From NCBI RefSeq assembly GCF_014698505.1, contig NZ_JACJTD010000022.1:62001-126000 (forward strand): a DNA stretch of 64,000 nt, written 5' to 3'. The stretch comes from Nostoc foliaceum FACHB-393 (GTDB lineage: Bacteria > Cyanobacteriota > Cyanobacteriia > Cyanobacteriales > Nostocaceae). Shown here piece after piece: positions 18,343-27,384 of this stretch. Under the pieces are notes generated by a model that was not told the DNA's origin, ran no database searches, and worked only from the letters and a program-made list of their open reading frames with translations. How positions within the stretch are numbered: the first letter of the stretch is position 1; each line of letters starts with the position of its first letter. Position numbers and translations under genes: made by a program.

Positions 18343-18428
18343 TTTTAAACGTTTTAAGGGATGTCTGCTTGCTGTGCAGCTAAGGTAAGTTTAAAGATTA
18401 AGTACTTTACCTACTCTCCCAAATGAAG

Positions 18429-18446
18429 ATGAAATTGAGATGAAAT
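18429..18446 (-). promoter_or_regulatory. ATGAAAT direct-repeat box, RND pump 1
   Basis: Perfect repeat ATGAAAT-TGAG-ATGAAAT. A related half (AAATGAAG) abuts it on the gene-proximal side. It lies directly upstream of the permease. Confidence 0.7.
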
Positions 18447-18642
18447 TTTTAGCTTAAACTTAAAGTTGCCCCACATCTCACCCAAAAGGAAGCGTGGGAT
18501 GAATTTTTGAGCATTGTGATTAAACCATCAACAGTAGGATAGCAAACGTCAGCCTTGATGATTTTACATGATTCCAATTGTTACCGTAATAGTTGACATA
18601 AAGTAGTTTAATTTCTTCTTGGGTGTAAGATACTTATCCAAT

Positions 18643-19329
18643 ATGGACAAATCGCCTCCAAAGCAGCTGCTTGAAAGTATTTATCAGCAACTACTGCCTA
18701 GCTTACAAATTGAAAGCGTCAATCCCCGGAATCCAATCAAGGTTAGCTATCTTCCAAAACCCTGGCGGCTGCTTGGTAAAGGAAATTATGCCGCAGTAGT
18801 CTATCACCCTAACCACCCTGAGTCTGTAGTCAAGATTTATGCCCCAGGACGGCCAGGCTATGAAGAGGAAGTAGAAGTTTACCATCGTCTAGGTTCTCAT
18901 CCGGCATTCTCTGAATGTTTCTATGCCAAAGATGCCTTTTTAGTCTTGAAACGGCTTTATGGAACAACGCTCTATGATTGTATGTACTTGGGTTTACCTA
19001 TTCCCAAACAAGTAATACAGGACATCGATAAAGCTCTTGACTATGCTCAAAGTCGTGGACTCCACCCTCATGATGTCCACGGTCGTAATGTCATGATGCA
19101 CCAAGGCAAAGGATTAGTTGTAGACATCTCAGATTTTCTGCATCCAGAAGCCTGCTCAAAGTGGAATGACCTGAAAAAGGCTTATTACTGCCTATATCTC
19201 CCCGTGTTTTACCCACTTCGATTGCGCGTACCATACTTTGCCTTAGATATGATCCGCAAATGTTATCGTTTAGGAACTTCTTTCAAAACTTCCTGTCTTG
19301 ACATCCTCACCGGGCTAAAGCAACGGTAA
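18643..19329 (+). CDS. Small protein-kinase-like protein
   Basis: The ATG at 18643 is preferred over a TTG eight codons upstream. The protein shows a compact kinase fold: a glycine-rich loop GKGNYAAVV, the catalytic Lys in VVKIYAPG, a hinge region, the catalytic loop HPHDVHGRNVM (HxD with the downstream Asn), and DISDF in place of DFG. At 228 residues it lacks most of a standard C-lobe, like RIO/Bud32-type or lipopolysaccharide-type small kinases. The metal-binding Asp of DFG is present as D in VVDIS. The substrate is unknown. The upstream region shows no clear ribosome-binding site, and the gene stands alone. Confidence 0.65.
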   Translation: MDKSPPKQLLESIYQQLLPSLQIESVNPRNPIKVSYLPKPWRLLGKGNYAAVVYHPNHPESVVKIYAPGRPGYEEEVEVYHRLGSHPAFSECFYAKDAFLVLKRLYGTTLYDCMYLGLPIPKQVIQDIDKALDYAQSRGLHPHDVHGRNVMMHQGKGLVVDISDFLHPEACSKWNDLKKAYYCLYLPVFYPLRLRVPYFALDMIRKCYRLGTSFKTSCLDILTGLKQR

Positions 19330-19598
19330 TTTATCTAGCAATCAAACAGACTTAAGTGTTTATATTCTAGCCGAAATAAGTACCCAATCTAGAGTTAATT
19401 GTATAGCCAAGGGAACGCTATTCACAAAAACTAAATTTTATCAAGAATTAAGTTCATTTTTATTAAAGTCGAACTCGGTTATCATACCCAAGTCTCATTT
19501 GTCAGACAATTCAATCGCCAGGGGAAAAATAATAGAGAAAGTGACAACACAAGCGGGTGTTACACTTTGGCGCGTATGAGCTAAATCAGCAGACTATC

Positions 19599-19652
19599 AA
19601 TAATGTCTTTCAATCACAAAATGGCGGTAATAACTGGAAAAAATTGAGCTAA
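19599..19652 (+). pseudogene. 3'-end remnant of a BNR-repeat gene
   Basis: The last 17 codons encode NNVFQSQNGGNNWKKLS and a stop, nearly matching the end of the fragment at 49-579 (NNTVFQSQNQGNSWKELN). No open frame continues upstream. The rest of 19330-19753 shows nothing I recognise. This is a decayed paralog or a duplicated segment. Confidence 0.55.
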
Positions 19653-19753
19653 AGCAGCCCATAGTTTCCTCAACAATTCGATAACAAAATTGAATAACCC
19701 AACTATTTCGTAAGGTTTTTTGAAAAGTTGGGTTTGATAATCATTTGAATTAG

Positions 19754-20437
19754 TTACATCTGAATCTGCTGAAGGAGAGCTTGTGTTTGCTGATACCTTG
19801 GGGTATCTCCTTGCCGTTGAAACAGACTTGCAGCTTGCTCTAAATCATTAATGGCGCTTTTGCGATCGCCTAAAGCGTATTCAGCAAGTCCTCGGTTGCC
19901 GTAGGCATCAGCTAAATTGGGGTTGATTTGTAGGGCTTGGTTAAAATCTGCGATCGCCAGTTTATGATTTCCCTGTTTATAATTCAAAAAGCCCCTATTG
20001 TAGTAAGCATCTACAGACTTCGGATCAATTCTAAGTACCTGGTTAAAGTCGGTAATAGCTGCTTCAATGCTTCCTAGTTCCGCATGAGCAGTTCCTCGAC
20101 CGTTGTAAGCATCTGTATGGTTGGGGTTGAGTCGCAGTGCTTGATCAAAGTCGCTAACGGCTGCTTTAAAGTCTTTTAATTGAGACTTTGCTAAACCTCT
20201 AAGGCAAAAACCTTCATAGTATCGGGGATTTAACTGTACTACCCGACTAAAATCTTCTATTGCGCCGTTGAAGTTACCTTGCTCAAGCTTTTGCACTCCC
20301 TGATTATAGTATTCCTGAAAATTCATCTGTTGGATGCGCGTTGGTGCTTCCTGTGCAGCATGGACAGCAACAGGTATTCCACTCAGTACGCTAGTTGTTA
20401 TTCCTAAGATGGTAGCAGCTTTGCGAATATAGTTCAT
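19754..20437 (-). CDS. Exported TPR-repeat protein
   Basis: A signal peptide (about 1-27, ending VHAA) is followed by five TPR units of 34 residues from about 43 to 212. Examples are YYNQGVQKLEQGNFNGAIEDF, cut here to its core, and repeats with the pattern (A/G)-Y-x-N-R-G and (A/G)-I-x-D-(F/L)-x-(Q/R). TPRs are protein-interaction scaffolds. AGGAG precedes the ATG. Its neighbours are an Nramp transporter upstream and a BNR remnant downstream; neither reveals a partner. Many cyanobacteria carry such periplasmic TPR proteins of unknown role. Confidence 0.85.
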   Translation of the reverse strand: MNYIRKAATILGITTSVLSGIPVAVHAAQEAPTRIQQMNFQEYYNQGVQKLEQGNFNGAIEDFSRVVQLNPRYYEGFCLRGLAKSQLKDFKAAVSDFDQALRLNPNHTDAYNGRGTAHAELGSIEAAITDFNQVLRIDPKSVDAYYNRGFLNYKQGNHKLAIADFNQALQINPNLADAYGNRGLAEYALGDRKSAINDLEQAASLFQRQGDTPRYQQTQALLQQIQM

Positions 20438-20523
20438 AGCTTGACTTTCTCCTTGATAGATATATCAAGACAGATGCGCGGGATTATCCTCGACTAGATC
20501 CATCCTAAGCGGTTTAAACAGAT

Positions 20524-21849
20524 TTAGAGATTGAAACCCAACCAAACCAAAATACTTTGTAATAGCAACCAAACATTTAACCCGACGATAATAATAGCAA
20601 CCAGCCAAGCTAGAGATTTGAGCCACAAAGGATTCACAAATTCTCCCATTAAGCGACGGTTACTCGTAAACATCACCAATGGAATTACTGCGAACGGTAA
20701 CTGCAAACTAAGGATAACTTGACTAAGAACTATGAGGCTGCTTGTGCTATGTTCCCCAAAGATAATAATTGTAATCAACGCTGGAATGATAGCAAGCAGA
20801 CGGGTAACTAAACGCCGTAACCACGATGGAAGGCGAAATTGTAAAAAGCCTTCCATTACAATCTGCCCAGCTAGAGTTGCAGTTAGTGTCGAACTTTGCC
20901 CAGAAGCAAGTAAGGCAATCCCAAAGATGGCACTAGCAGCACTAACACCTAACAATGGTGAAAGCAGTTTATAAGCTTCTTGAATTTCTGCCACATTCTG
21001 ATTACCAGAAAAATGAAATGTAGCCGCAGACACAATTAAAATAGCTGAGTTAATAAATAGTGCCAACGACAAAGCAAAAGTTGAATCAATCGTGCCAAAC
21101 TTAATTGCTTCCCATCTTTTTTCAGTACTAGGTTGCCAATCACGGGTTTGCACAATAGAGGAGTGTAAATATAAGTTATGAGGCATCACTGTTGCGCCTA
21201 AAATGCCAATGGCAATGTAGAGCATTTCTGGGTTTTGTAAAATTTCTTTCTTAGGCAGGTATCCCAATAAAATCCCTCCCATATCAGGTCGGGAGAAGAG
21301 AATTTCTGCTGTGAAACAGAAGCCTACGGTTGCTACCAGCATTATTACCAAGGCTTCTGTATAGCGAAAGCCTTTATGTTGCAGGAATAGCAATATTAGG
21401 ACATCCAGCGCAGTGATGCACACACCCCATATCAAGGGAATACCAAATAAAAGTTGCAGGGCGATCGCACTTCCCAGTAATTCTGCCAAGTCACAAGCTG
21501 CGATCGCAATCTCACACAGTATCCACAAACAAAAGCTTACCCTTCGTCCAAAATAATCCCGACAGGCCTGCGCCAAATCTCGCCCCGTAGCAACTCCCAA
21601 ACGTACACACAAAGATTGCAGCAATATTGCTATCAGGTTCGACAGCAGGATCACTGTTAACAGAGTATAACCAAACTTTGACCCCCCAGCGATATCTGTT
21701 GCCCAGTTTCCAGGGTCTATGTATCCGACTGAAACCAAATACCCTGGCCCTGCATAAGCTAGCATCTTGCGCCAAAAGCTGTTGCTGTTAGGGACTTTTA
21801 TACTGCGGTGAACCTCTGGTAAGCTAGGTCTGTTTTCTGGGGGAGTCAT
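20524..21849 (-). CDS. Nramp-family divalent metal transporter
   Basis: 441 residues with about 11 membrane helices. TM1 contains the metal-binding DPGN (GYIDPGNWATDI) and TM6 contains MPHNLYLHSSIVQ, with the Met-Pro-His typical of Nramp. These are the two unwound helices that coordinate Mn2+ or Fe2+. Role: proton-coupled uptake of Mn2+, Fe2+ or similar ions. It stands alone on the minus strand. Its upstream region (21850-22050) is AT-rich, with TTTTCAT repeats running opposite to the gene, and no ATGAAAT box. Uptake and efflux genes thus lie side by side in this region. Confidence 0.92.
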   Translation of the reverse strand: MTPPENRPSLPEVHRSIKVPNSNSFWRKMLAYAGPGYLVSVGYIDPGNWATDIAGGSKFGYTLLTVILLSNLIAILLQSLCVRLGVATGRDLAQACRDYFGRRVSFCLWILCEIAIAACDLAELLGSAIALQLLFGIPLIWGVCITALDVLILLFLQHKGFRYTEALVIMLVATVGFCFTAEILFSRPDMGGILLGYLPKKEILQNPEMLYIAIGILGATVMPHNLYLHSSIVQTRDWQPSTEKRWEAIKFGTIDSTFALSLALFINSAILIVSAATFHFSGNQNVAEIQEAYKLLSPLLGVSAASAIFGIALLASGQSSTLTATLAGQIVMEGFLQFRLPSWLRRLVTRLLAIIPALITIIIFGEHSTSSLIVLSQVILSLQLPFAVIPLVMFTSNRRLMGEFVNPLWLKSLAWLVAIIIVGLNVWLLLQSILVWLGFNL

Positions 21850-22050
21850 TTACTTTGCCGTTTAATATTTTCATATTATTTTCATAATTTATCTTTTCAT
21901 ATTCTTCTCATTATTTGGGAATATCTGGCATGAATATTAATCTTCTCAAGATTTTTACTTATGAAATCTTGTCTTTCACCAATAATTCTTGTATTTTTTA
22001 TACTTTTGATAGAACAAAAATCTAATAAAATTTGAAGTTCGTAAAGAATT

Positions 22051-22144
22051 TTTTTGCAATCAAGTTGCACAATGCTTTTTGATTGATGAATTACCTAGAT
22101 TAATTATGAGAGGTAAAAAAATGACCAATCAGCAACTAAAGATT
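22051..22144 (+). promoter_or_regulatory. Shared 5' leader element (copy A) with 8-codon frame
   Basis: About 70 bp aligns, roughly three bases in four by eye, with the leader of cbtB at 38881-38952. Shared parts are TTTTTGCAATCAAG, TTTGATTGAT and an AGGT-containing ribosome site before an ATG. CAATCAA and TTGATTG form a 7-bp stem with a 15-base loop in both. Copy A ends in GAGAGGT, six A, then ATG and seven more codons (MTNQQLKI) before TGA at 22145-22147, so its downstream gene appears lost or replaced. Confidence 0.5.
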
Positions 22145-22540
22145 TGATTCATCTAGGTGTTCCTCTACAGAACGGTATAGATTAATGATGTGACTATCAG
22201 CCAAACTGTAATAGACATTCTTACCTTCTCGACGATAGTTGACCAAACGCATCGCTTTAAATAATCGCAGTTGATGACAAACAGCTGATTCGGTCATTTT
22301 TGTTAATGCAGCTAAATCGCAAACACACAACTCTTGGAAAGCCAAAGCTGAGAGGAGGCGTAGGCGATTCGGATCTGCTAGGATTGAAAAAATTTCTGCT
22401 ATTTGCTGTGCTTTAGAAGTTGCTAATATTTGCGTTTGAGTTGAACGTACATTATCTAAATGCACTAAATGAGTGTCACAGCTTGGCACATCAGAGTTTT
22501 GTCGATTGTCGAAGTCTTGCTTTGCCTTGTTCTTGTTCAT
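22136..22540 (-). CDS. ArsR/SmtB-family metal-sensing repressor (ZiaR/AztR-like)
   Basis: 134 residues with a winged-helix core. Two metal sites are visible. The alpha-3N site is ELCVCDLA (Cys 72 and 74) plus an N-terminal Cys 21 with nearby His. The alpha-5 site is D115, H117, H128 and E131 in DSHIINLYRSVEEHLDE, the SmtB-type zinc site. ZiaR and AztR carry comparable combinations, and they repress P1B ATPase genes until Zn2+ (or Cd2+, Pb2+) binds. It is divergent from the ATPase at 22673, with palindromic operators between them. The role as its repressor is well supported by synteny. Confidence 0.92.
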   Translation of the reverse strand: MNKNKAKQDFDNRQNSDVPSCDTHLVHLDNVRSTQTQILATSKAQQIAEIFSILADPNRLRLLSALAFQELCVCDLAALTKMTESAVCHQLRLFKAMRLVNYRREGKNVYYSLADSHIINLYRSVEEHLDESNL

Positions 22541-22556
22541 GGTGTTGTGCGTAAGT

Positions 22557-22596
22557 AATGGTTATCAATTTTATAGTATCTAAAATGATAACCATT
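22557..22596. promoter_or_regulatory. 11-bp inverted repeat in the divergent promoter
   Basis: AATGGTTATCA (22557-22567) and TGATAACCATT (22586-22596) are perfect inverted arms separated by 18 bp. They lie close to the regulator start. The TGATAA/TTATCA halves also resemble Fur/Zur-type half-sites, so either ArsR-type or Zur-type control is possible. Confidence 0.5.
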
Positions 22597-22598
22597 GT

Positions 22599-22622
22599 AC
22601 AATTGAATAATTATTCAATTGT
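22599..22622. promoter_or_regulatory. 24-bp perfect palindrome, SmtB-type operator
   Basis: A perfect palindrome centred between 22610 and 22611, containing TTGAAT and ATTCAA arms, the TGAA...TTCA pattern of SmtB/ZiaR operators. It sits 50 bp upstream of the ATPase start. It is the likely binding site of the divergent repressor. Confidence 0.7.
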
Positions 22623-22672
22623 TGTAGTAAGATATTGGCAGTTAACTTTGTAGTTTTTTATGTAAAGCTGCT

Positions 22673-25474
22673 ATGACTCAAACCCCTGACCTCAAAACCC
22701 AGTTTTTGCAAGTTGATGGTATGGACTGCGGAAGCTGTGCTAAGACGATTGAAGCCAGTTTGCAACAGCTACCCGGTGTGATGGAAGCTTCAGTGAGCTT
22801 TGCAACTGCAAAAGCCAAAGTTTTATATAACCCGGAGATCCTGAGAGAAGCTGAAATTATAAATCGTATAACTGTCTTGGGTTATACAGTTGAGCAGAGT
22901 GGTGAACTAAAGTCTCATAATCACAGCGATTCTTGTGAAGGTGAATACGACCATAATCACGACCACGTTAAAGCGGACGTTAATCAAAAGTTGCAAGCAA
23001 AGGTCGGTGGGATGGATTGTGGCAACTGTGCCAAAACTGTTGAAGTTAGCTTGCAGCAAATCGCTGGAGTTTTAGAGGCATCGGTTAGCTTTGCGACTGA
23101 AAGAATGCAGGTATCCTATGACCGGCAACAGGTTAGTGAAAAAACAATTTACGACCGAGTTAAAGCTTTAGGTTATACAGTTGAACAGAGTCATGAAGTA
23201 AAGCCCCATAATCACACCTCTGACTGTAATGGCAACCATGACCACCATAACACCCACTCCCGTGACAGCGACCATGAGTATTTGGAAGTAGCTTCTCCTC
23301 AAAAACTACAAGCAAAAATCGGTGGGATGGATTGTGGCAACTGTGGTAAAACCGTTGAAGTTGGCTTGCAGCAAATCGCCGGAATTATAGAGGTATCGGT
23401 TAGCTTTGCGACTGAAAGAATGCAAGTATCTTACGATCCGCAACAGGTTAGTGAACAGACAATTTCAGATCGAGTTCGGACTCTGGGTTATACATTTGAA
23501 CAGATTGGTGAAGCAAGCTCTCATCAACATACCCACAGTCGTGACCACGATAATTCAGTCTCGAAACCAATTCAAAAACGCGACCCAGCAAGCTGGAAAT
23601 TCTGGATTAACAACCGCCGAGGACAGAGCGTAATTTTAGCGGGATTGGGGTTAGTCCTGGGTTTGCTGACTCAACATTTGGCATTACCGATCTGGATAGC
23701 AAGGGCTTTTTATGGAATTGGCATAGTAATTGCAGGCTATCCTATTGCACGGGCAGGTTTGTTTGAGTTGCGCTTGCGCCGTGCCGATATGAATCTGCTG
23801 ATGACCATATCAGTTATTGGGGCAGTAATTTTGGGGGACTGGTTTGAGGCAACGCTAGTCCTGTTTTTGTTTTCTTTGGGTACAACACTGCAAGTTTTCA
23901 CCTTTGGTCGCACGCGCAATGCTATTAGCGCTCTCATGGATTTAACTCCACCTACTGCTACTGTCAAGCGGGGGAATAAAGAAGTTACAGTTCCCGTTGA
24001 AAGTATTCAAGTTGGTGAAATTTTGACGCTTCGACCCGGAGGGCGCGTGGCGTTGGATGGCATAGTTATTTCTGGTAGCAGTGCCATTGATCAATCGCCA
24101 ATTACAGGAGAGTCAATTCCAGAAGATAAAGAAAAAGGCGATACTGTCTTTGCTGGAACATTGAATCAATCAGGCTTTTTAGAAGTAAAAGTAACTCACA
24201 CTGTTAGTGATACAACTGTTTCTAAAATTATTCATTTGGTAGAATCAGCTCAAGGAAGTCGCGCTCCTTCTCAGCAGTGGGTAGATCGGTTTGCAGAGAT
24301 ATACACCCCAATTGTAATTTTGATTGCGATCGCCATTGCCCTAATTCCGCCTTTGGCTTTTGCTCAACCTTTTAACGTCTGGGTTTATCGGGCGCTAGTG
24401 ATGTTAGTAATAGCTTGCCCCTGTGCTTTAGTAATTTCTACTCCTGTTTCAATTGTCAGCGCCATTGGTGCAGCAACTCGTAAGGGCGTTTTGTTCAAAG
24501 GAGGTAATGCGCTGGAAACCGCCGGACGTTTGACTACTTTTGCTTTTGATAAGACTGGTACAATTACGCAAGGGCTACCCGTTGTACAAAAGGTTTATGA
24601 CCTTGGCAAGGTAAGCGCAAACATGGTGTTACAGATTGCAGCTTCAGTTGAGCAGCAGTCTGAGCATCCTCTCTCCAAGGCAATTGTAGCCAAGGCTCAT
24701 GAGCAAGGCATGGAGTTAGAAGCACCTATTAAATTTACAGCACTACCTGGGAAAGGGATTCAGGCGAACTTGAGGGAGCAGTTGTACTTCATAGGCAATC
24801 AAAGGTTGTTTTTAGACCAAGGTATTCGCTTATCTGGTGAAGCTGAATCTTTGTTAGCTGAAATTGAACAACTTGGTCAAATTCCCGTGCTGATAGGAAC
24901 AAACGAAGGGTTATTAGGAGCGATCGCACTTTCCGATGGCATCCGCTTGGAAGCGACAGAAGCCCTGCGACAGTTGAGGCGGGTTGGATTAAAGCGGTTG
25001 GTGATGTTGACGGGCGATCGTACTGCTGTTGCTAAACAGATTGCCCAGCAAGTTGGAATTACAGAGTACCGAGCAGAACTACTACCCGAAGATAAACTTG
25101 AAGAAATTCAACTCCTGCGTCAAAAAGGAGTAGTAGGTATGGTTGGGGATGGTATTAACGATGCCCCTGCGCTTGCTGCTGCGGATATCAGTTTTGCGGT
25201 TGGTGGAATAGATATTGCTCTGGAGACAGCAGATGTCGTGATCGTGGGAAGCGACCTCAGACGACTTGCTTATGCAGTAGAACTAAGCCGTCGCACTGTA
25301 TCTGTAATTCAACAGAATGTTGTCTTTTCTTTAGTCACAAAAGGTTTATTTCTGCTGTTGGGAACCTTTGGATTTGTTGGGTTAGCTGTAGCCGTCTTAG
25401 CAGACACAGGAACTTCCTTACTAGTGACCGCGAATGGAATGCGGCTGTTTAGAAGCAAGTTTTTTGAGGATTAA
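22673..25474 (+). CDS. P1B-type Zn/Cd-exporting ATPase with three HMA domains
   Basis: 933 residues. Three N-terminal HMA domains each carry GMDCGxC (Cys 19/22, 115/118, 220/223), joined by His/Asp-rich linkers (about 80-98, 178-200, 283-292). The membrane region includes CPC at 582-584; the phosphorylated Asp is D626 in DKTGT; the HP motif (SEHPLSK), GDGIND and the last helices with ADTGTSLLVTAN follow. The GMDC form and the Asp-Thr-Gly in the last helix point to the Zn2+/Cd2+/Pb2+ class rather than copper. HMA2 and HMA3 are very similar at DNA level (about 22993-23140 and 23311-23458), indicating a recent duplication. It is controlled by the divergent ArsR-type gene. Confidence 0.94.
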   Translation: MTQTPDLKTQFLQVDGMDCGSCAKTIEASLQQLPGVMEASVSFATAKAKVLYNPEILREAEIINRITVLGYTVEQSGELKSHNHSDSCEGEYDHNHDHVKADVNQKLQAKVGGMDCGNCAKTVEVSLQQIAGVLEASVSFATERMQVSYDRQQVSEKTIYDRVKALGYTVEQSHEVKPHNHTSDCNGNHDHHNTHSRDSDHEYLEVASPQKLQAKIGGMDCGNCGKTVEVGLQQIAGIIEVSVSFATERMQVSYDPQQVSEQTISDRVRTLGYTFEQIGEASSHQHTHSRDHDNSVSKPIQKRDPASWKFWINNRRGQSVILAGLGLVLGLLTQHLALPIWIARAFYGIGIVIAGYPIARAGLFELRLRRADMNLLMTISVIGAVILGDWFEATLVLFLFSLGTTLQVFTFGRTRNAISALMDLTPPTATVKRGNKEVTVPVESIQVGEILTLRPGGRVALDGIVISGSSAIDQSPITGESIPEDKEKGDTVFAGTLNQSGFLEVKVTHTVSDTTVSKIIHLVESAQGSRAPSQQWVDRFAEIYTPIVILIAIAIALIPPLAFAQPFNVWVYRALVMLVIACPCALVISTPVSIVSAIGAATRKGVLFKGGNALETAGRLTTFAFDKTGTITQGLPVVQKVYDLGKVSANMVLQIAASVEQQSEHPLSKAIVAKAHEQGMELEAPIKFTALPGKGIQANLREQLYFIGNQRLFLDQGIRLSGEAESLLAEIEQLGQIPVLIGTNEGLLGAIALSDGIRLEATEALRQLRRVGLKRLVMLTGDRTAVAKQIAQQVGITEYRAELLPEDKLEEIQLLRQKGVVGMVGDGINDAPALAAADISFAVGGIDIALETADVVIVGSDLRRLAYAVELSRRTVSVIQQNVVFSLVTKGLFLLLGTFGFVGLAVAVLADTGTSLLVTANGMRLFRSKFFED

Positions 25475-25685
25475 TATTAGCGGGCGATGCTGCAAAGCAG
25501 CCGCTACGCGAACGCCATAATTAAAGATACAGCAGTTTTCGTTTGCATGAAGTACAAATTTACAGTTTTTGAGGCAGTTTTAACTTACTTGCAAGCTATG
25601 ACGTTCGGTTCAGTCTGACACCTTGTCTCTTGACAGAAGCGATCGCCATAGTTAAGAATTCGACTACCAGCTGCCATACACCACA

Positions 25686-26303
25686 ATGTCACACCAATCA
25701 AAGATTAATATAAGCTTGATGGGAGCGGTATTTCTGTCACTGCTTGTCACCCCAGTGTTAGCACATAACATTAAACTATCGGGGGATGTGGCTGGTACTT
25801 GGCACGTTGAACCAAATCACAGTCCCAAAGCAGGAGAAACAGCGAGAGTCTGGATTGCACTTACCCGCAAGGGAGGGAAAATCTTGCCAGTGTCGGAGGC
25901 GAATTGCCAAATGGCTGTCTACTCTCAACCTCGTAAACAGAAAGATTCGCCTGTACTACAGCCTACGGTGCAAGCGATTTCAGTTGAGAGATATCAGGGT
26001 ATTCCTGGTGCAGATGTTGTTTTTCCTAAGACAGGAGCTTATCAGTTAGAGTTAGGTTGCACTCCCAAAGTCGAAAGTAATTTTAAACCCTTCCAGATGC
26101 AGTATGAGGTAATAGTGGCTAGTGGTGTAGCAGCATCGACACCAGCACCAGTTACAAGTTCTCAAAAAACTGAGCAAGAATTATCATCCAGTCAGTCAAC
26201 CAACTCTGGAAATCAATGGTTTACTGGAGCTATGGCGCTCGGTGTCATGATTGCAGGTTTGGGAACCTTTTGGTGGATGAAGCAAAGGGTGAAAGTCAAA
26301 TAA
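25686..26303 (+). CDS. Exported protein with N-terminal His after cleavage and C-terminal membrane anchor
   Basis: A signal peptide ends at PVLA, so the mature protein would begin HNIKLSGDVAG. An N-terminal His is the copper ligand in CopC-type and histidine-brace proteins, so a metal role is possible. The body (about 30-150) is beta-rich with two Cys (about 76 and 119). A Ser/Thr/Gln linker leads to a membrane helix at about 180-198 and a basic tail. It follows the Zn/Cd ATPase by 211 bp, a gap with HIP-type repeats and no gene. It resembles the FixH/YtkA-like parts of other proteins here, but I cannot name the family. Confidence 0.6.
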   Translation: MSHQSKINISLMGAVFLSLLVTPVLAHNIKLSGDVAGTWHVEPNHSPKAGETARVWIALTRKGGKILPVSEANCQMAVYSQPRKQKDSPVLQPTVQAISVERYQGIPGADVVFPKTGAYQLELGCTPKVESNFKPFQMQYEVIVASGVAASTPAPVTSSQKTEQELSSSQSTNSGNQWFTGAMALGVMIAGLGTFWWMKQRVKVK

Positions 26304-26332
26304 CTACTACAAGCTTTCAAAACTAGGGAGCA

Positions 26333-27331
26333 TCAGCCAGCTAGATAGCTGCGTGAGTTAACCCCATATCTTCGTAGAAGTGTGAGAGCTTGTTGTTCCA
26401 CTTGTCGCACTCGTTCCCGACAAATGCCCATACGTTGACTAATCTGTACCAGAGTAAGTTCGTGTCCACCTGCTAAACCAAAGCGCAAGATTAATACTTC
26501 CTTTTGCTGGGGAGTCAGCTTTGCTAATAGATTGTGAACGTCTTGATAGAGTAATTCCCGCTCCGCGTAGCGTTCGGGAGATATTCCATCATCCTCCAGC
26601 ATATCCTGCAATTGAGTATCCTGCTCAGGCCCAATTCCCATATCTAAGGAAACAGGTTGACGAGCAAACTGCAAACATTCTCGAATCTGACTGGGTTCCA
26701 GATTAAGCGCTTGGGCGATTTCAGTCACGTCGGCGGTGTGACCAAGCTTTTGAGATAACTCTCGTTGAACACGCTTAATTTTGTTCAGCTTATCAGCCAT
26801 GTGAATGGGTAAACGAATGGTGCGGGATTGTTGTGCGATCGCTCGTGTAATTCCCTGACGAATCCACCAATAAGCATAAGTAGAAAACTTGTATCCAAGA
26901 GTTGGATCAAATTTCTCTACCCCTCGTTCTAGCCCCAATGTACCTTCTTGAATTAAATCTAGAAACTCAATATTGCGTTTCTGGTATTTTTTAGCAATAG
27001 ACACCACCAGCCGCAGATTAGCCTGAATCATCTTCTGCTTGGCAATTTGTCCTTGACTTAGTTGTTGCAGCAGCACATCTTCTTTCAACTGCATCTTGTC
27101 AGCCCATTCTTGCAGAGTGGGTTCACGCTGTAATTTTTCAGATAGTTCTTCCTTCACAGTAATAATTGCCATCATTTGCTGAACTTGTTTAGCAAAAAAA
27201 ATTTCTTCTTCATGGGTTAACAGAGGTATACGTCCAATTTGACGAAGATAGATACGCACTATATCTGCTGTAGATGAAAATTCGTTATTCTTGCTCTTAA
27301 GTTTAGTTACTTGGGATGCTGAATTAGACAT
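26333..27331 (-). CDS. Group 2 sigma-70 factor
   Basis: The domains are in the usual order. Region 1.2 is DIVRIYLRQIGRIPLLTHEEE. Regions 2.1-2.4 include RNIEFLDLIQEGTLGL and KFSTYAYWWIRQGITRAI. Region 3 follows, and regions 4.1-4.2 include KLTPQQKEVLILRFGLAGG and ERVRQVEQQALTLLRR. It lacks the long region 1.1 of the housekeeping factor, so it is a non-essential, stress-type sigma of the cyanobacterial SigB-SigE kind. The ATG at 27331 has GGAGG 11 bp upstream; an earlier ATG at 27349 is possible. It may serve promoters in this region. Confidence 0.93.
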   Translation of the reverse strand: MSNSASQVTKLKSKNNEFSSTADIVRIYLRQIGRIPLLTHEEEIFFAKQVQQMMAIITVKEELSEKLQREPTLQEWADKMQLKEDVLLQQLSQGQIAKQKMIQANLRLVVSIAKKYQKRNIEFLDLIQEGTLGLERGVEKFDPTLGYKFSTYAYWWIRQGITRAIAQQSRTIRLPIHMADKLNKIKRVQRELSQKLGHTADVTEIAQALNLEPSQIRECLQFARQPVSLDMGIGPEQDTQLQDMLEDDGISPERYAERELLYQDVHNLLAKLTPQQKEVLILRFGLAGGHELTLVQISQRMGICRERVRQVEQQALTLLRRYGVNSRSYLAG

Positions 27332-27384
27332 GAATAGGTTATCCTCCATTGAATAAATTCAAATGTTTACATAATCATCAATAA

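Noticed and set aside
21860..21900. TTTTCAT repeats upstream of the Nramp gene as another regulon box
   Set aside because: The sequence differs from ATTTCAT, the orientation is opposite relative to the gene, and the third repeat breaks the 11-bp period.
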